A stretch of 64,000 nt of DNA, from contig MNCI01000606.1 in the NCBI GenBank assembly GCA_015680685.1, forward strand, positions 389-64,388, in the 5' to 3' direction. The position numbers were made by a program, and so were the translations under genes. Below the pieces are notes generated by a model, which ran no database searches, was not told the origin of the DNA, and saw only the letters and a program-made list of their open reading frames with translations. Below are positions 52,900-63,010 of the stretch, piece by piece. Each line of letters starts with the position of its first letter. Position 1 is the stretch's first letter. Origin of the DNA: Gnetum montanum (lineage: Eukaryota > Streptophyta > Gnetopsida > Gnetales > Gnetaceae).

Positions 52900-54550
52900 T
52901 CAAAAAGAATAGCGCACCCAAGGATCATAATCACTAACCTCGGTTGTATCATTTGAGTCATCATTGGAAGCACTTGTAGCTTAACAAGGCCAATAGGTCT
53001 CCTCCTCATCATTTTCACTATTGGTGTTGGTGTTGGACACATGTTGCTCATCATCATCATTCGAAGAAGGTGACTAGATTGGAGTTCTACATGGATGAAG
53101 ATTTACTTGAAATCAAGATGAAGCTAGTAGATCTAGCTAGGATGGAGCCTATTGAAAGGGTGAGAAAGTTTTCTTCCTTTGATAAGTAAGAGGTTTAGTA
53201 GGTCTCCATTGCAAAGAAGTCCCAAAAATGCTCTCTATAGCCTACTACTCAAAAATCATGAGAGCATAAACCTATGGATAGGAACTGGGTCCTTTTTCTA
53301 TGGGGTCATGAGGCTCCCTTTGAACACATACCAGTGGTGCATCAAGCTCATCTAAATTGAAGGCATTTTTGAAGTAATAGGTTTGGGAAGGCCTAGCTAC
53401 TGCTAAATGTTGAGGTGGAATAGTATGGTCTTCCTCACTATCTAAAATGGAAGGAGTGGTAATCTTCTTAAACTATTGTTCATCGAGAGGAGGAGGAATC
53501 CCAACAACATCCAATCTCTTATGAAGGTAAGAGAGGTTACGATTGATCATCCCAAGTGTGTGAGCAAGTGGCCTGAACAACTTCTTCAATGAAGACCTTA
53601 TCTAGGTCTTTGTAGATTTGGACCTTCTCAACTATGAAGAGGCTTGGAATGGTAATGTTGATCTCTTCTTCTGGGACTGTGGTGGTTGGTGCTTGATCTT
53701 GCTTCATCGGCATGGGAAGAGCTCCTCTTAGTTGCATATTCACTAGGATTCCTCTTTCCTTTAATCAAAGAAATATCTAGAATGGATACACCTCTTTGAC
53801 AGATTAGTAGACTAATGAGGTGAGGATGTCCCAAGATCCTCTCTTTGGTAAACATACCTAGCATGTCACAATAGAGGGTATGACCCAAGTCCAAAGGATA
53901 TCCTATAAGAAGATAATATAGAATAAATGCTTGGGCTTTAGTAAATAGTTATAGATTTCCCCTTTCATAATGATGTTATACAAGACGATGAGCTATAAGA
54001 TGGAAGCATTAGGATCCATCTGACTCCTATAAATCTTCCCTCTACCAAGAGACATAGACTCCCAAAATAATGCATCATAGAATTCATCTTGGAAAATGGG
54101 AATTACACCATTCATGAAAATATCATTAATGGAATGAATGATGATCTTGAATACGTAAGCACTAGTAATCCCAAGAAGTGCATTGACTAATTGAGGATAT
54201 ACCTCTATGACCAAACCCTTAATCATGGAAGTAAAAGCTTCAAAATTAGTATTCATAATGACTATATTACTATAAATTTCCATAATGAGAATTTTGGATA
54301 CACAAAAATTCATAGAGATAAATGTGATCCAATTTAAATCTTAGAGGAAACTCATCAATTCATTTTGCCTACATTGTGGGAAGGAAAGAGAATTCTCAGA
54401 AACAATGGAAATAATTCAAGTTACCTTAAACTAGTGTTGGATGCTTCCTAAATGAAATTGAGGGTTGTAGGTGGTGGAAGTGCTTAGAGATGCTTTCTTA
54501 CATTTCTTCTTTCGCAATGACCTAGATGTTGCAACATTCTTGTGAGCCAT
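52900..54550 (-). pseudogene. Extra ORF downstream of gag, resembling the 'putative plant transposon protein' domain
   Basis: ATG at 54550 (minus) opens MAHKNVATSRSLRKKKCKKA, a basic start. A possible 56-bp intron (GTAACTTGAA...CACAATGTAG, about 54431-54375) follows. The main block (54313-53880) reads MEIYSNIVIMNTNFEAFTSM, IKGLVIEVYPQLVNALLGIT, MDPNASILQLIVLYNIIMKG, then LDLGHTLYCDMLGMFTKER. This resembles the F/EFYSN...V-x-G-x-x-I-x-x-x-P...LLGI pattern of the plant transposon-associated domain (PF20167-like), from memory only. A later acidic, Ser/Asp/Asn-rich tail (SSNDDDEQHVSNTNTNSEND, about 53065-53005) follows. Several stops. Function unknown. Confidence 0.45.
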
Positions 54551-54674
54551 GGATGCACATATCATTATTGTTGGTAGGGTCTAAGTCATCTCTTCTCTCC
54601 TTGTCATCTCATTGAAAATGATTCAAAAATAAGGGTTTGGATTTACATAATCACATCAAGCATAGGTAACAAAA

Positions 54675-54880
54675 AAGTAGACATATCTTTTAAAAGATAG
54701 ATGTATCCTCTATACCTAAAACTACAAGTAGACATCTCTTTTGGAAAGTAGATGTCTCCATTGCATAGAGATAAAAATCAGGTAGATGTCTCCTTCCATG
54801 AGTAGACATTACTAGGTAGACATCTCTTTTGAATGTAGATGTCTCATAGGAGACATCTTTAGGGAGATGTCTCATCAAGA
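54675..54880. repeat. Array of AGATGTCTC/GAGACATCT motifs inside the second copia-like element
   Basis: GTAGACATCTCTTTTG and GTAGATGTCTCC alternate about ten times in 200 bp. The two words are partly complementary. The same heptamer pair (GACATCT/AGATGTC) makes up the arrays in the LTRs, but this copy lies between gag and the extra ORF, outside any LTR. Confidence 0.65.
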
Positions 54881-54999
54881 TGTGAATCAACAAGATAAGG
54901 CATAGGAATGGCTACCAAGGTTTATAGTGTTAAAATATACTTACAATGAATTGAAAACTTACCTCTACTTACCCTCCTTGTTGATGAAAAGATGAGAGC
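54881..54999 (-). other. Gag-extra ORF spacer
   Basis: Short AT-rich stretch whose right part (TTACCTCTACTTACCCTCC) matches the end of the gag region of the first copia-like element at 29740. Nothing else is seen. Confidence 0.3.
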
Positions 55000-56853
55000 A
55001 CCTAAGAAGATTGAGAAAGAGATTCCTCTATTAAGGTACCTCTTCTTGCATCAACTTCCTCTATTTCCAAGGACTACCTTCCTTTCACAAAGTTGCTAGA
55101 GAGGATCTTTTCAATATCATTTTCTTTTCTTTTGATTCTCCATGTCTTCTTAGCTTTCTTGTCCTTCTGAATTATCCTTGTTTTCTTGTGGTCATGCATA
55201 GTTTCCTTTCTAGACACATTTGGGTAAGACCAGGGAGTCTTATGATATAACTAGGTGTTCATATCATAATATTTCAAATTTCAATTCCATTACTTATGCC
55301 CAAGATTATTATAGTAACAACATCTAATCTTTCTATTATGATTAGAGTAATTAAACCTTGGAGTTGTTTGTGGTTGGGATGTGATAATGGTTGATACTTT
55401 AATCTTTGGAGAAACCTTTTGTTTGAATGAATTTTATGTAGATGCTTCTTCTTGTTAGCAACACCCTAGTCCACTTTTATCATGTGAACTTCTTCCTTGC
55501 CCAAGAACCATCCAAAGGTACTCTTTTCCTTTGATCAACCTTTCATTTACAAGTTTAGCATCTACAAGTTCTTTCTTAATCTACTCATAAGACTTGGTTA
55601 GATCTTTATTCTTAGCTGTAAGGTTTAAGATTTCTTTTGTAAGATCAAAAATTATTATATTTAATGAAGAAATATCTTGATTCTTTGTTTTTATTTGCTT
55701 AGTCAACTTTACACAAAGACTTTAAAATGATAAGAGTTCCTTACACAATAGGTCATACCTCTCTTCCTAATTCTCAAATTGATCATCATTTGAGATGCTA
55801 GCATCATCATCTATGAGAGCCATACAAATGAGGTGTGAATATTTTGCATTGTCCTCCACCTCTTCTTCACTTTTTTCTCCATCATTCCAACTTGTGTAGA
55901 AATTGGTCTTTTTCATATCCACATCATTCCTGTTTTTTCATTCTAACCTAGGATTACTAGGAAATTTGGAGGCCACATGGCCTCTTCCACCACAAATCCA
56001 ACATTTTATTGAAAAAGAATCAAAATTATAGTTTGATGAATACTTATCTTTAACCTTATCCTTGGTATTGAATTGGCTGGATCCTTGTTGCTAAAGGTTC
56101 TTACATATTTTTCTTGATAGCTTTTGAAGCCTTCTAGATAAAAGAGAAATTTCTTCTTGAATATTCACTACATGATCTTTTAGGTCCTTCTCTAATTCCA
56201 AGGTAATAAGTTTTTCTTTTATTTATCCTTCACTTATGAGATTCATTTCATAGGCAATAAAGACACTCTAGAGTTCTTCAAATTTTAAAACTAAAAAGTC
56301 CCTAATTTCTTCCATTGCTATAACCTTAGGTATAAAATCATGTTGGAGTGTTTGAATCATTTTTATTATCACATCTCTCTTAGGTTGATCCTTTCCAATA
56401 CTGCTAATTGCTACAACTAAATTGTTAGCCCTAAAAAAATAGTCTTTTATCTTTTTACCTTCTCTTATTCTAAGTTTGTCATATTCACTTTGTAAAACTA
56501 AAATTTTAGATTGGTTAACTATGAATGTGCCCTCATAGGTAGCTTCTAATGTTTCTCAAATTTCTTTAGTCATTATACATCTAGTATTCTCTTGAATTCA
56601 AACTTATTTAATGCACAATATAAACAATTTTTTACTTTGAAATTGTACATAAACTTATCTCTTTCTTTCGACTTCCACTTGCTCCATAATTTGAGAATCT
56701 TCATTGCACTATCAACTAGTGGTGTGTATCCTTTGAGAATGGACTTCCAAACCTTAAAATCCATTAATTCAAAGAAGCCCTACATCCTTGCCTTCAAGTA
56801 TGCAAAATAAAACCCATAGAACATAGGTGGCTTCATGTATGATGTTTCCTCCA
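55000..56853 (-). pseudogene. gag: UBN2-type gag of the second copia-like element (degenerate)
   Basis: ATG at 56853 (minus) opens MEETSYMKPPMFYGFYFAYL, then GFFELMDFKVWKSILKGYTP (56785-56720), KWKSKERDKFMYNFKVKNCL and ALNKFEFKRI, the UBN2 copia Gag start. Later pieces: LQSEYDKLRIREGKKIKDYF-like text near 56460, a helical part, and at about 56010-55955 WICGGRGHVASKF, a CCHC zinc knuckle with only its last Cys lost. Stops and frameshifts are frequent. A Gln/Lys-rich frame follows to 55000. The sister gag is at 29750-31463. Confidence 0.8.
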
Positions 56854-56887
56854 TAGTTCACTCTTGAATGTTGATGTTGAGTGCAAG

Positions 56888-56907
56888 AGTATCAGGATCT
56901 AATACCA
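56888..56907 (-). promoter_or_regulatory. Primer-binding site (initiator Met tRNA type)
   Basis: Minus strand TGGTATTAGATCCTGATACTC, four bases after the LTR end. Two changes in 14 from the copia/initiator-Met tRNA site TGGTATCAGAGCCT. Confidence 0.7.
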
Positions 56908-56911
56908 CTTA

Positions 56912-58021
56912 AGGACCAATAATTTAGAAGAAGGGGATGAATAATCTCCCCAAATTACAAGCAACACTTCTTACACAAAACATAAGAATTACGTGGTTCC
57001 CCAACTTGGGTAGTTCACACTTGAAGGATAGATTCCTTGCACACCTCTAGACTTTGTTTCTTCCAAAATTTCATTTACAAGACATCACAACCTTTGCAAA
57101 GTTTGAGCTTCATGAAGGAGAGTTTCCTCGCTATGAAAAATCTTAACCCCACAAGGTTCCAACAAGCTCAAGAGTGTTCTAAAATATTCCATAACTTGTA
57201 AAAAATAGAGCTCATCTCCAGAGGATTTTGACGCAGCAAAACAACTTAATCCCATAGGATCCCAAAAGCTCTAAGAGGATGCCTTCTCACAAGAAGCACA
57301 TCAACCCCCCAAGGTAGCAAGAAAAGAAAAATAAATACAAGGAGAGAGTATAACTCAATTTACAAATTCCTTGTATAATGAAGCGTAGTTCCACAACAAA
57401 ATCTAACAAATGATGTGACAATTCAATTAAACAAGTATAATAGCATAAGATAGACAATGATAGCTTTGATGTTGACAATGCTTACATAGTTCCAAGATTT
57501 TGGAGTTTACTTATAGTCTCAAATTTTCTAAAAATACCTTAAAATTTCTACAAGAACTATTCAATGGCTAGTGTAGATGTCTCTCTTAAGATTGTGACAT
57601 CTCTTTGAATTTAGCTTCAACTCTGGGAGATGTCTCCTTTCAGAATGGGACATCTTTGAGAAGGCATCTTCTTTGCAAAGGATACATCTCTTGTTTTTGG
57701 GAGACATATTTTTTTGATTGACTTCCTCTCAACCAAGATGTCTTCTATTTCTTGGAGACGTTTTCTCAACTTTTGAGCTTTGGGAGGATTCTTATTGATT
57801 TAGCTTCCTCTTAATCCCTGGAGCATCTTCATTTTGCTTATAGTCTTTGTACTTGTCCATGCTCTTATTTTGACTATGAAGTCTTTTAGTTTGATAGCCA
57901 TGCTTCCTTGAGTCCTTATCCATGATGTGGAGTTCTTGTTCTTGCCTTGTAAATACAACATCCATGACAAACATCCTTTGTTTTCCATTTTCCTTAATGT
58001 TTTGACATACCAAAAGGTTAA
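56912..58021 (-). repeat. 5' LTR of the second copia-like element (copy D)
   Basis: Plus-strand view: AGGACCAATAATTTAGAAG to CATACCAAAAGGTTAA. Same block order as copy C. The ATGTCTC/GACATCT motif region is at 57560-57770. The TG/CA end bases are mutated at both ends but the alignment with the other copies is clear. Confidence 0.85.
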
Positions 58022-60449
58022 CAAAAGATAGGGATTAGGGATGATTGATGAGGAGCTACATTACCCTATTCTCTCTCTAATGAATGTGCTTAATAAATAT
58101 TTGATAGAACTGCTATAGATTAGAAACTAGAAATATGTAATAACAAAGGATTAAATTAGATTTGTGCATCAATCTAGATCATAAAGAATTATTCTCGTAA
58201 TAGGAGGATAGCATAGAGGAAATATAATGTATTAATGGGGAGAGAAAATAATTAAAAAGAAACTTTAAAAAGTTGAAGATCACATATAGTTTTCTAATAA
58301 TTGCTGGAAAAGTAGCTATTTCATGAAATGGATGAGTCTTCAAAAAGTTTTCCAATTTCTAATATTCCAACTACTAGCCTCTTTCTATTTAGGGGTATCC
58401 TCCTATTTATAGGTCATAAATGCCTTATAGATTGTGAAGAAATTATGCATTAGGGTCCACAAAATATTCTATAATATTTTAGAGAAGAGAAATAAGTTGT
58501 AGTTGTAGTAGAGATTGAAGATATAGCTAATGTAGAAAATGATGTCAAATGTCAAAAGTAAGATTGATGTTGGGCATTAAAGAGAAAATTGATGCTAAAG
58601 ATTAAGGATATATTACTAAAGAAGCTAAAATCAAAATCAATGTAGGAGATGATGCTAGATGTTAAAACTAAAGGCTAAGAATAAGCATGCCAAATTAATG
58701 CTAAAAATGATGTAAGATGTCATCTTGATGAATGTTGGAGAAGAATCACAAACAACTTGGTTGATGACATAGAATGTTGAATCTAGACTATTGAAGATGG
58801 CTTTGAGATAAAAATCCATGGAATAAACCAAGAACTTTGACTTATGCAGAAAAAGCTAAACTGGGTACAACATTATTACCCTTGATGTACATTGCTAAAA
58901 AGCTGAAGAAGAATATATAAAGAAAAGGCACAAGTTATTAGGTATCTATAAGAGAATTTAAATGAACCAAGAAAATGAGGAGAAATTTTGAGACATTGTT
59001 GATATACCTACTATGGAGTGGTACACCACAAAACTAGAGCATGATTTAATTCAAAAAAGTACACATAAAAATGTTAGTAAAACACTCCCTAACCTACTCA
59101 TTTTTCTTAATTAAATCCTTATCGAAGAAAGGTAGGAGGGCACTTGTTTAGCCTCACTACTATAGAACATGAAAGGAGAAAGAGATAGAGAAAGATAGAG
59201 AGATAGAAAAAAGAGAAAATAATAAATAATAAAATAAGAGGAAAGAAAGCTAGGAACATTATTGATAAATTAATGGTAGGGTGCTATGTTGTAGAAGAAG
59301 AACATGGCTACAACCCTAAAACCAACCTCTCCCTTATCTCACTCACATGAATATTTACACTTCTTGCATTACTTTGAACTCAACACTATCGCACTGGGTT
59401 AGAACAAAGACACTTGTTTGACCTTAATAATGCTAAATATAGAGAGAAATAAAAATAGATTAGGATAAGGAATGAGAGGAAGAAGAGAGAAATATTATAT
59501 AGAAGAGCATAAATTATTAGCATACAAAGATAAAATGTAAAGAAGAAAGGCAAAAAAAGAGGTTATCACTCATACACATGTCATGATGACAATGTTATGT
59601 CATAGAAGTGGGGCATGGCTAAATCCTACATTTTACATTGAAAAAAGGATGTCATATATATTATTAAAATAATCCCTTCTTATCTCGCTAAAAAATACAC
59701 TCAGGCATGTCCTTACATAAAGTAGTGAGATATTTAGTTACTAAAAAACCTCACTAATTTGTGTTGGGCACATAGAGAAGAACGGGATAGACAACATCGG
59801 GAACTATGAAGAAAATAGCTAGAGAAATAATAGAACATAAGATAGAGGGGGAAGGGGGAGGAATAGTAAGTAAAATAGTGCAAGTAAAATAGGGTTTAGA
59901 GAAAGCTCGTTATTCTAACATATTATATATCTTGTCATAGTATAAAAGATCTAAAATATAGTAAAGTATCACCAAGAGAACACATGTTTAGTATTAAACA
60001 ATTAGCAGGTTCAATGTTGTGAATTGACTATATGTAGTAGTGCTTTAAGAAGCTTTTGTTGACAGGATTTGGAAATTGATGTCCTTCTATATTAGATAGG
60101 ATATAGATGTCATTTTGTAGAGATTTAATCACTAGAAAGGGACCTTGGAAGTGGGGGACAACTTTATAACTTTAGAGTTTATAAAATGGCATAGGAATAG
60201 ATTTCCTTTATGAATCTCTTTGATTCTAACATGTTTGAAGTTTTGACATTGATTATTTGCTTGATATTCTTATAGATGTTGAAGAATAACTTGTCATTAT
60301 TCTTTAACAAGATCCAACTCAATGCATCACATGTTGTTGTTATCCTAATCTAAATACTAAACATGGAGAGCAACATGAAGAGATGAAATATAGAGCTTAG
60401 CTAGTAAGATTTTCTTAGAACCATAGGCTAAAAAATACAAGATATGACC
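58022..60449. other. Non-coding stretch, probably 3' region (and LTR) of the minus-strand Tat-type element
   Basis: Purine-rich, AT-rich, no supported frame. At 58540-58740 words like GATGCTAAA, GATGATGCTAGATGT and AATGCTAAAAATGATGTAAG form a loose tandem repeat. From 59100 to 59900 a unit of about 280 bp recurs two to three times (CACTTGTTTAGCCTCACTAC at 59130; CACTTGTTTGACCTTAATAAT at 59410; a third near 59765). I could not define LTR ends, so the element's 3' boundary is open. Confidence 0.45.
59125..59900. repeat. Diverged tandem repeat, unit ~280 bp
   Basis: Each unit carries CACTTGTTT..., an A/G-rich GAGAGAAATAGA-like run, and a phrase of the kind GGTAGGGTGCTATGTTGTAGAAG...GGCATGGCTA (59276 and 59588), then CTTATCTC(A/G)CT (59330 and 59680). 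Divergence is high and units contain indels. Confidence 0.5.
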
Positions 60450-60910
60450 AATAATTATATGAAAGATGGTACAATGGACCAAAATAGCATATAATAGCTA
60501 TACATGCTAATTGTGATTGGTTTTATTAACCATAATATGAAGGAAACAAATGAAATTTTTATTAGTGGACTTGGCTTGGCCATTATATTAAAGGCAATAA
60601 AGTGATGATAATGACTAAGTAATGTGATACATGGAGAAAAAATTAACTACTTCCTTACTTTTGAATTATGATCCATAGTTACAATTTGGAGTGGTGCATT
60701 AAAGTGGATTATTATGTGGTCAAGAATGAAATGATAAATGAAGCAGGAGTTTATAGAACATAAATAAACAACCTTTACCAATTTAGTAAAATAGCCAGTA
60801 GTAGCCAATATAAATTGGCTTCTAATAGATGAAGGAGGATTGATGGTAATAATAATTTTTAAATCTCATTTTTGGAAGGACAATGTGATTTGAAACATGT
60901 TAAGCTCATG
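60450..60910 (-). pseudogene. Integrase core of the minus-strand Tat-type element (degenerate)
   Basis: Minus-strand reading from about 60890: KIIITINPPSSIRSQFILAT, TGYFTKLVKVVYL, FILDHIIIHFNAPLQIVTMD. This follows the integrase pattern D-x-x-G-x-I-x-P-P-S-S-x-G-x-x-F-I-L, D-Y-F-T-K-W-x-E-A, I-x-x-x-F-G-x-P-x-x-I-V-T-D. The first catalytic Asp region is decayed, and the D of the second motif appears as the final D of VTMD. Beyond it the frame is lost. Confidence 0.7.
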
Positions 60911-61033
60911 TGAAGGGATATAAATAAGTGATGCATGTCATTGATAAGTATCATACATCTTGACTAGATTGTACACATATTTAGCTAAGTTTGGCCACTA
61001 ATAGCTTAAATAAATGATACAAGTAGCTAACAT

Positions 61034-61187
61034 AACATAGAAGAAGGATCATAAAAGAAACTAATTAACTCTTGAGCACTAACTCTACCACTAACATCTA
61101 CCACTGACGCTTGAGCAAACCTAATTAAGAACTATCTTAGACTTTATAGGACTATGATAACATAGAAGAAGGATCATAAAAGAAACT
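61034..61187. repeat. Exact 29-bp direct repeat, 125 bp apart
   Basis: 61034-61062 and 61159-61187 are the same 29 bases (from AACATAGAAGAAGG to AAAGAAACT). Flanks differ, so this is not a simple tandem unit. Exact identity in DNA this decayed means the duplication is recent or an assembly effect. Confidence 0.75.
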
Positions 61188-61529
61188 CAACATAAAATAT
61201 TAGGATTCACTAATAATAAGTGTTTACTATGTTTACATAAAGCATCTTTTGAGCAAGTGTGAGATTATTAGAAGTATTTCTAGTAGTGAAGTAATGAAAA
61301 AGATTATCATATTATTGATTCTTATCATTATATTAATAGCATCAATTGTGATATTAGAAGATTGTATAATAAGCATTAAACAAAAAATTTGTACAAGTTG
61401 ATCTCATATAGTTAAAGGATCATTGTGAATTGTATATTTTATCAAAGTGTCAACTAGTTTATTTTTATAGTGCAAAATGTGGCTCAAGGTATGAGCAGAA
61501 AAGGAAACAATAAGTGAGTAGCCTTATAA

Positions 61530-61790
61530 TCAAATTCACCATTAACTTGATTTATGATGAACTAAGATTAACCATAAATAGTAATAGTCTTGACTTGATT
61601 TTGCAAGGCTAGTAAGAGACCTTGTATAAGAGCCTCATATTTAGCTATGTTATTAGTGCATGGAAAATCAAGCTTATAAGCCTTGTAATGGACTTGTTTG
61701 GGAGAAAACCTAAGGACATAGGTTGCACTAGTTTTGAAAGAAGTGTGTGCTTTGTTGAAATAAAGGACAATCTATGAATTACTTGTGTCA
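61530..61790 (-). pseudogene. Second RNase H domain of the minus-strand Tat-type element (degenerate)
   Basis: Minus-strand: VLYFNKAHTSFKTSATYVLR, then YKAYKLDFPCTNNIAKYEAL, IQGLLLALQNQVKTITIYG, then FIINQVNGEFDYKATHLLF. Matches the L-Y-F-D-G-S, C-T-N-N-x-A-E-Y-E-A-L and G-D-S-x-L-V-x-x-Q-V motifs of the additional RNase H. Active-site changes: D to N in YFN, E to K in AKYEA; the GDS site is broken by a stop. It is better preserved than the copy at 16840-17180. Confidence 0.85.
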
Positions 61791-61899
61791 ATATATAAGC
61801 TATGAAAAACATTAGTTGTTTCAAAAAATTATGCCTTGACCTTTGATGAAGTGTGGAAATAGAAAAGAAAGGTTAAATTCCATAAGAATAGTCTTTCAT

Positions 61900-62300
61900 T
61901 GTGCTAAGTGATGATTGTTAGAAGGATTATTAGTAATGACTTTAAGAATATTATCTTTGTATGTAACAAATATATTAGCACTTAGAAGGTAATATCTTCA
62001 CTTTTTAAGAGTGAAGACAAGACTTAGATAAGATTTTTCAATGTTAGAATACCTAGTTTTACAATCTAAGAAAGGTTGATATATGTAATATATGGAAAGA
62101 TCAAATCCATCTTATTATATTTGAGAAAGCATAATTGATATGGAATGGTTAGATTTAGAAATATAGAGGTAAAAATGTTGATCAAATTTTGGAGGATGTA
62201 GAATAGGAGGGATGGTCAAAACTACTTTGATAAAGTCAAAGGCCTTTTGATGCATCTCATTCCATATGAAAGAGATAGATTTATGAAGTGAGTTAAAAAA
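61900..62300 (-). pseudogene. RNase H and connection of the minus-strand Tat-type element (degenerate)
   Basis: Minus-strand: FFNSLHKSISFIWNEMHQKA, FDFIKVVLTIPPILHPPKFD, HFYLYISKSNHSISIMLSQ, then YYIYQPFLDCKT. This is the gypsy pattern F-F-x-x-L-x-K...F-x-W-x-x-E-C-Q-x-A-F...L-x-x-P-P-x-L-x-x-P...L-Y-L-Y-L-A-V-S. Two adjacent stops follow LSQ. Confidence 0.75.
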
Positions 62301-62399
62301 TGAAGATGATTAGTTAAATGACAAATTGATTAAAGATGATGTTGTAGAATACACATATCTCAAAAATTTCTAAGTGGTGCAAGATCTAGAATAGTTTTG

Positions 62400-63010
62400 A
62401 TCTCTTTTAGATCCACTACTATGGCAAGTAACCTAACATCTTACCTATGAGGACTCCAAAGATGCATTTCTTAAGATGAAGATATAGGTTAAACTTATTA
62501 CAATAAGTTAAAACTTTATCTAAGTCAAAATCATGGTTAGTTTCCAAGGTATATTTTATCATTAAATCATCAACATGATGGTTACCTATTTTGGATATTA
62601 TATCATTAAAAATAAAATTCATATCTCACTGATAAGTAGCTCTAGAATTTTTGAGGTCGAAGAGTATTTTAGTGTAGCAAAATGTTCCCCAAGGAGTCAT
62701 GAAGGTATTATATTGTTGGTGCTCTAGAATTCTCTGGATTTGATTATAAATAGAAAATCAATCCATTAAGGATAGAAAAGCATGACTAGTCATAAAGTTT
62801 ATGAGTTGACTGAATGTTTGGTAAAGAAAAATCATCCTTAAGAGTGACCTTTTCAAGATATCAAAGGTCAATGCATATACAAATGCTAACATTTTTTCTA
62901 GGAACTACAACCATGTTAGAAATCCAATCATAATAGATGATATGATGAATTTATTTGTCATTGTAGAGTTTAGTGATCTTTCTTTTACAGTAAGATCAAT
63001 AGCTGGATGG
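62400..63010 (-). pseudogene. Reverse transcriptase of the minus-strand Tat-type element (degenerate)
   Basis: Minus-strand pieces in several frames: VTLKDDFSLPNIQ-like (62850), YNTFMTPWGTFCYTKILFDL (62710), then the frame at 62622-62419: MNFIFNDIISKIGNHHVDDL, MIKYTLETNHDFDLDKVL, NKFNLYLHLKKCIFGVLIGK, MLGYL. The catalytic box, normally Y-V-D-D, is H-V-D-D, keeping both Asp. Upstream frames are shifted and contain stops. Confidence 0.8.

Larger units (their letters stand above)
51331..58021 (-). mobile_element. Second copia-like element (minus): LTR, gag, extra ORF, no pol
   Basis: On the minus strand: 5' LTR (58021-56912), primer-binding site (56907), UBN2-type gag (56853-55000), a motif array (54870-54680), an extra ORF (54550-52900), a polypurine tract (52445-52425) and 3' LTR (52413-51331). 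No RT, RNase H or integrase is present in the 4.5-kb interior. It is a sister of the element at 1272-36011, uninterrupted here. Without pol it must have depended on another element. No clear target duplication is visible (GAAAT left, CAAAA right). Confidence 0.8.
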
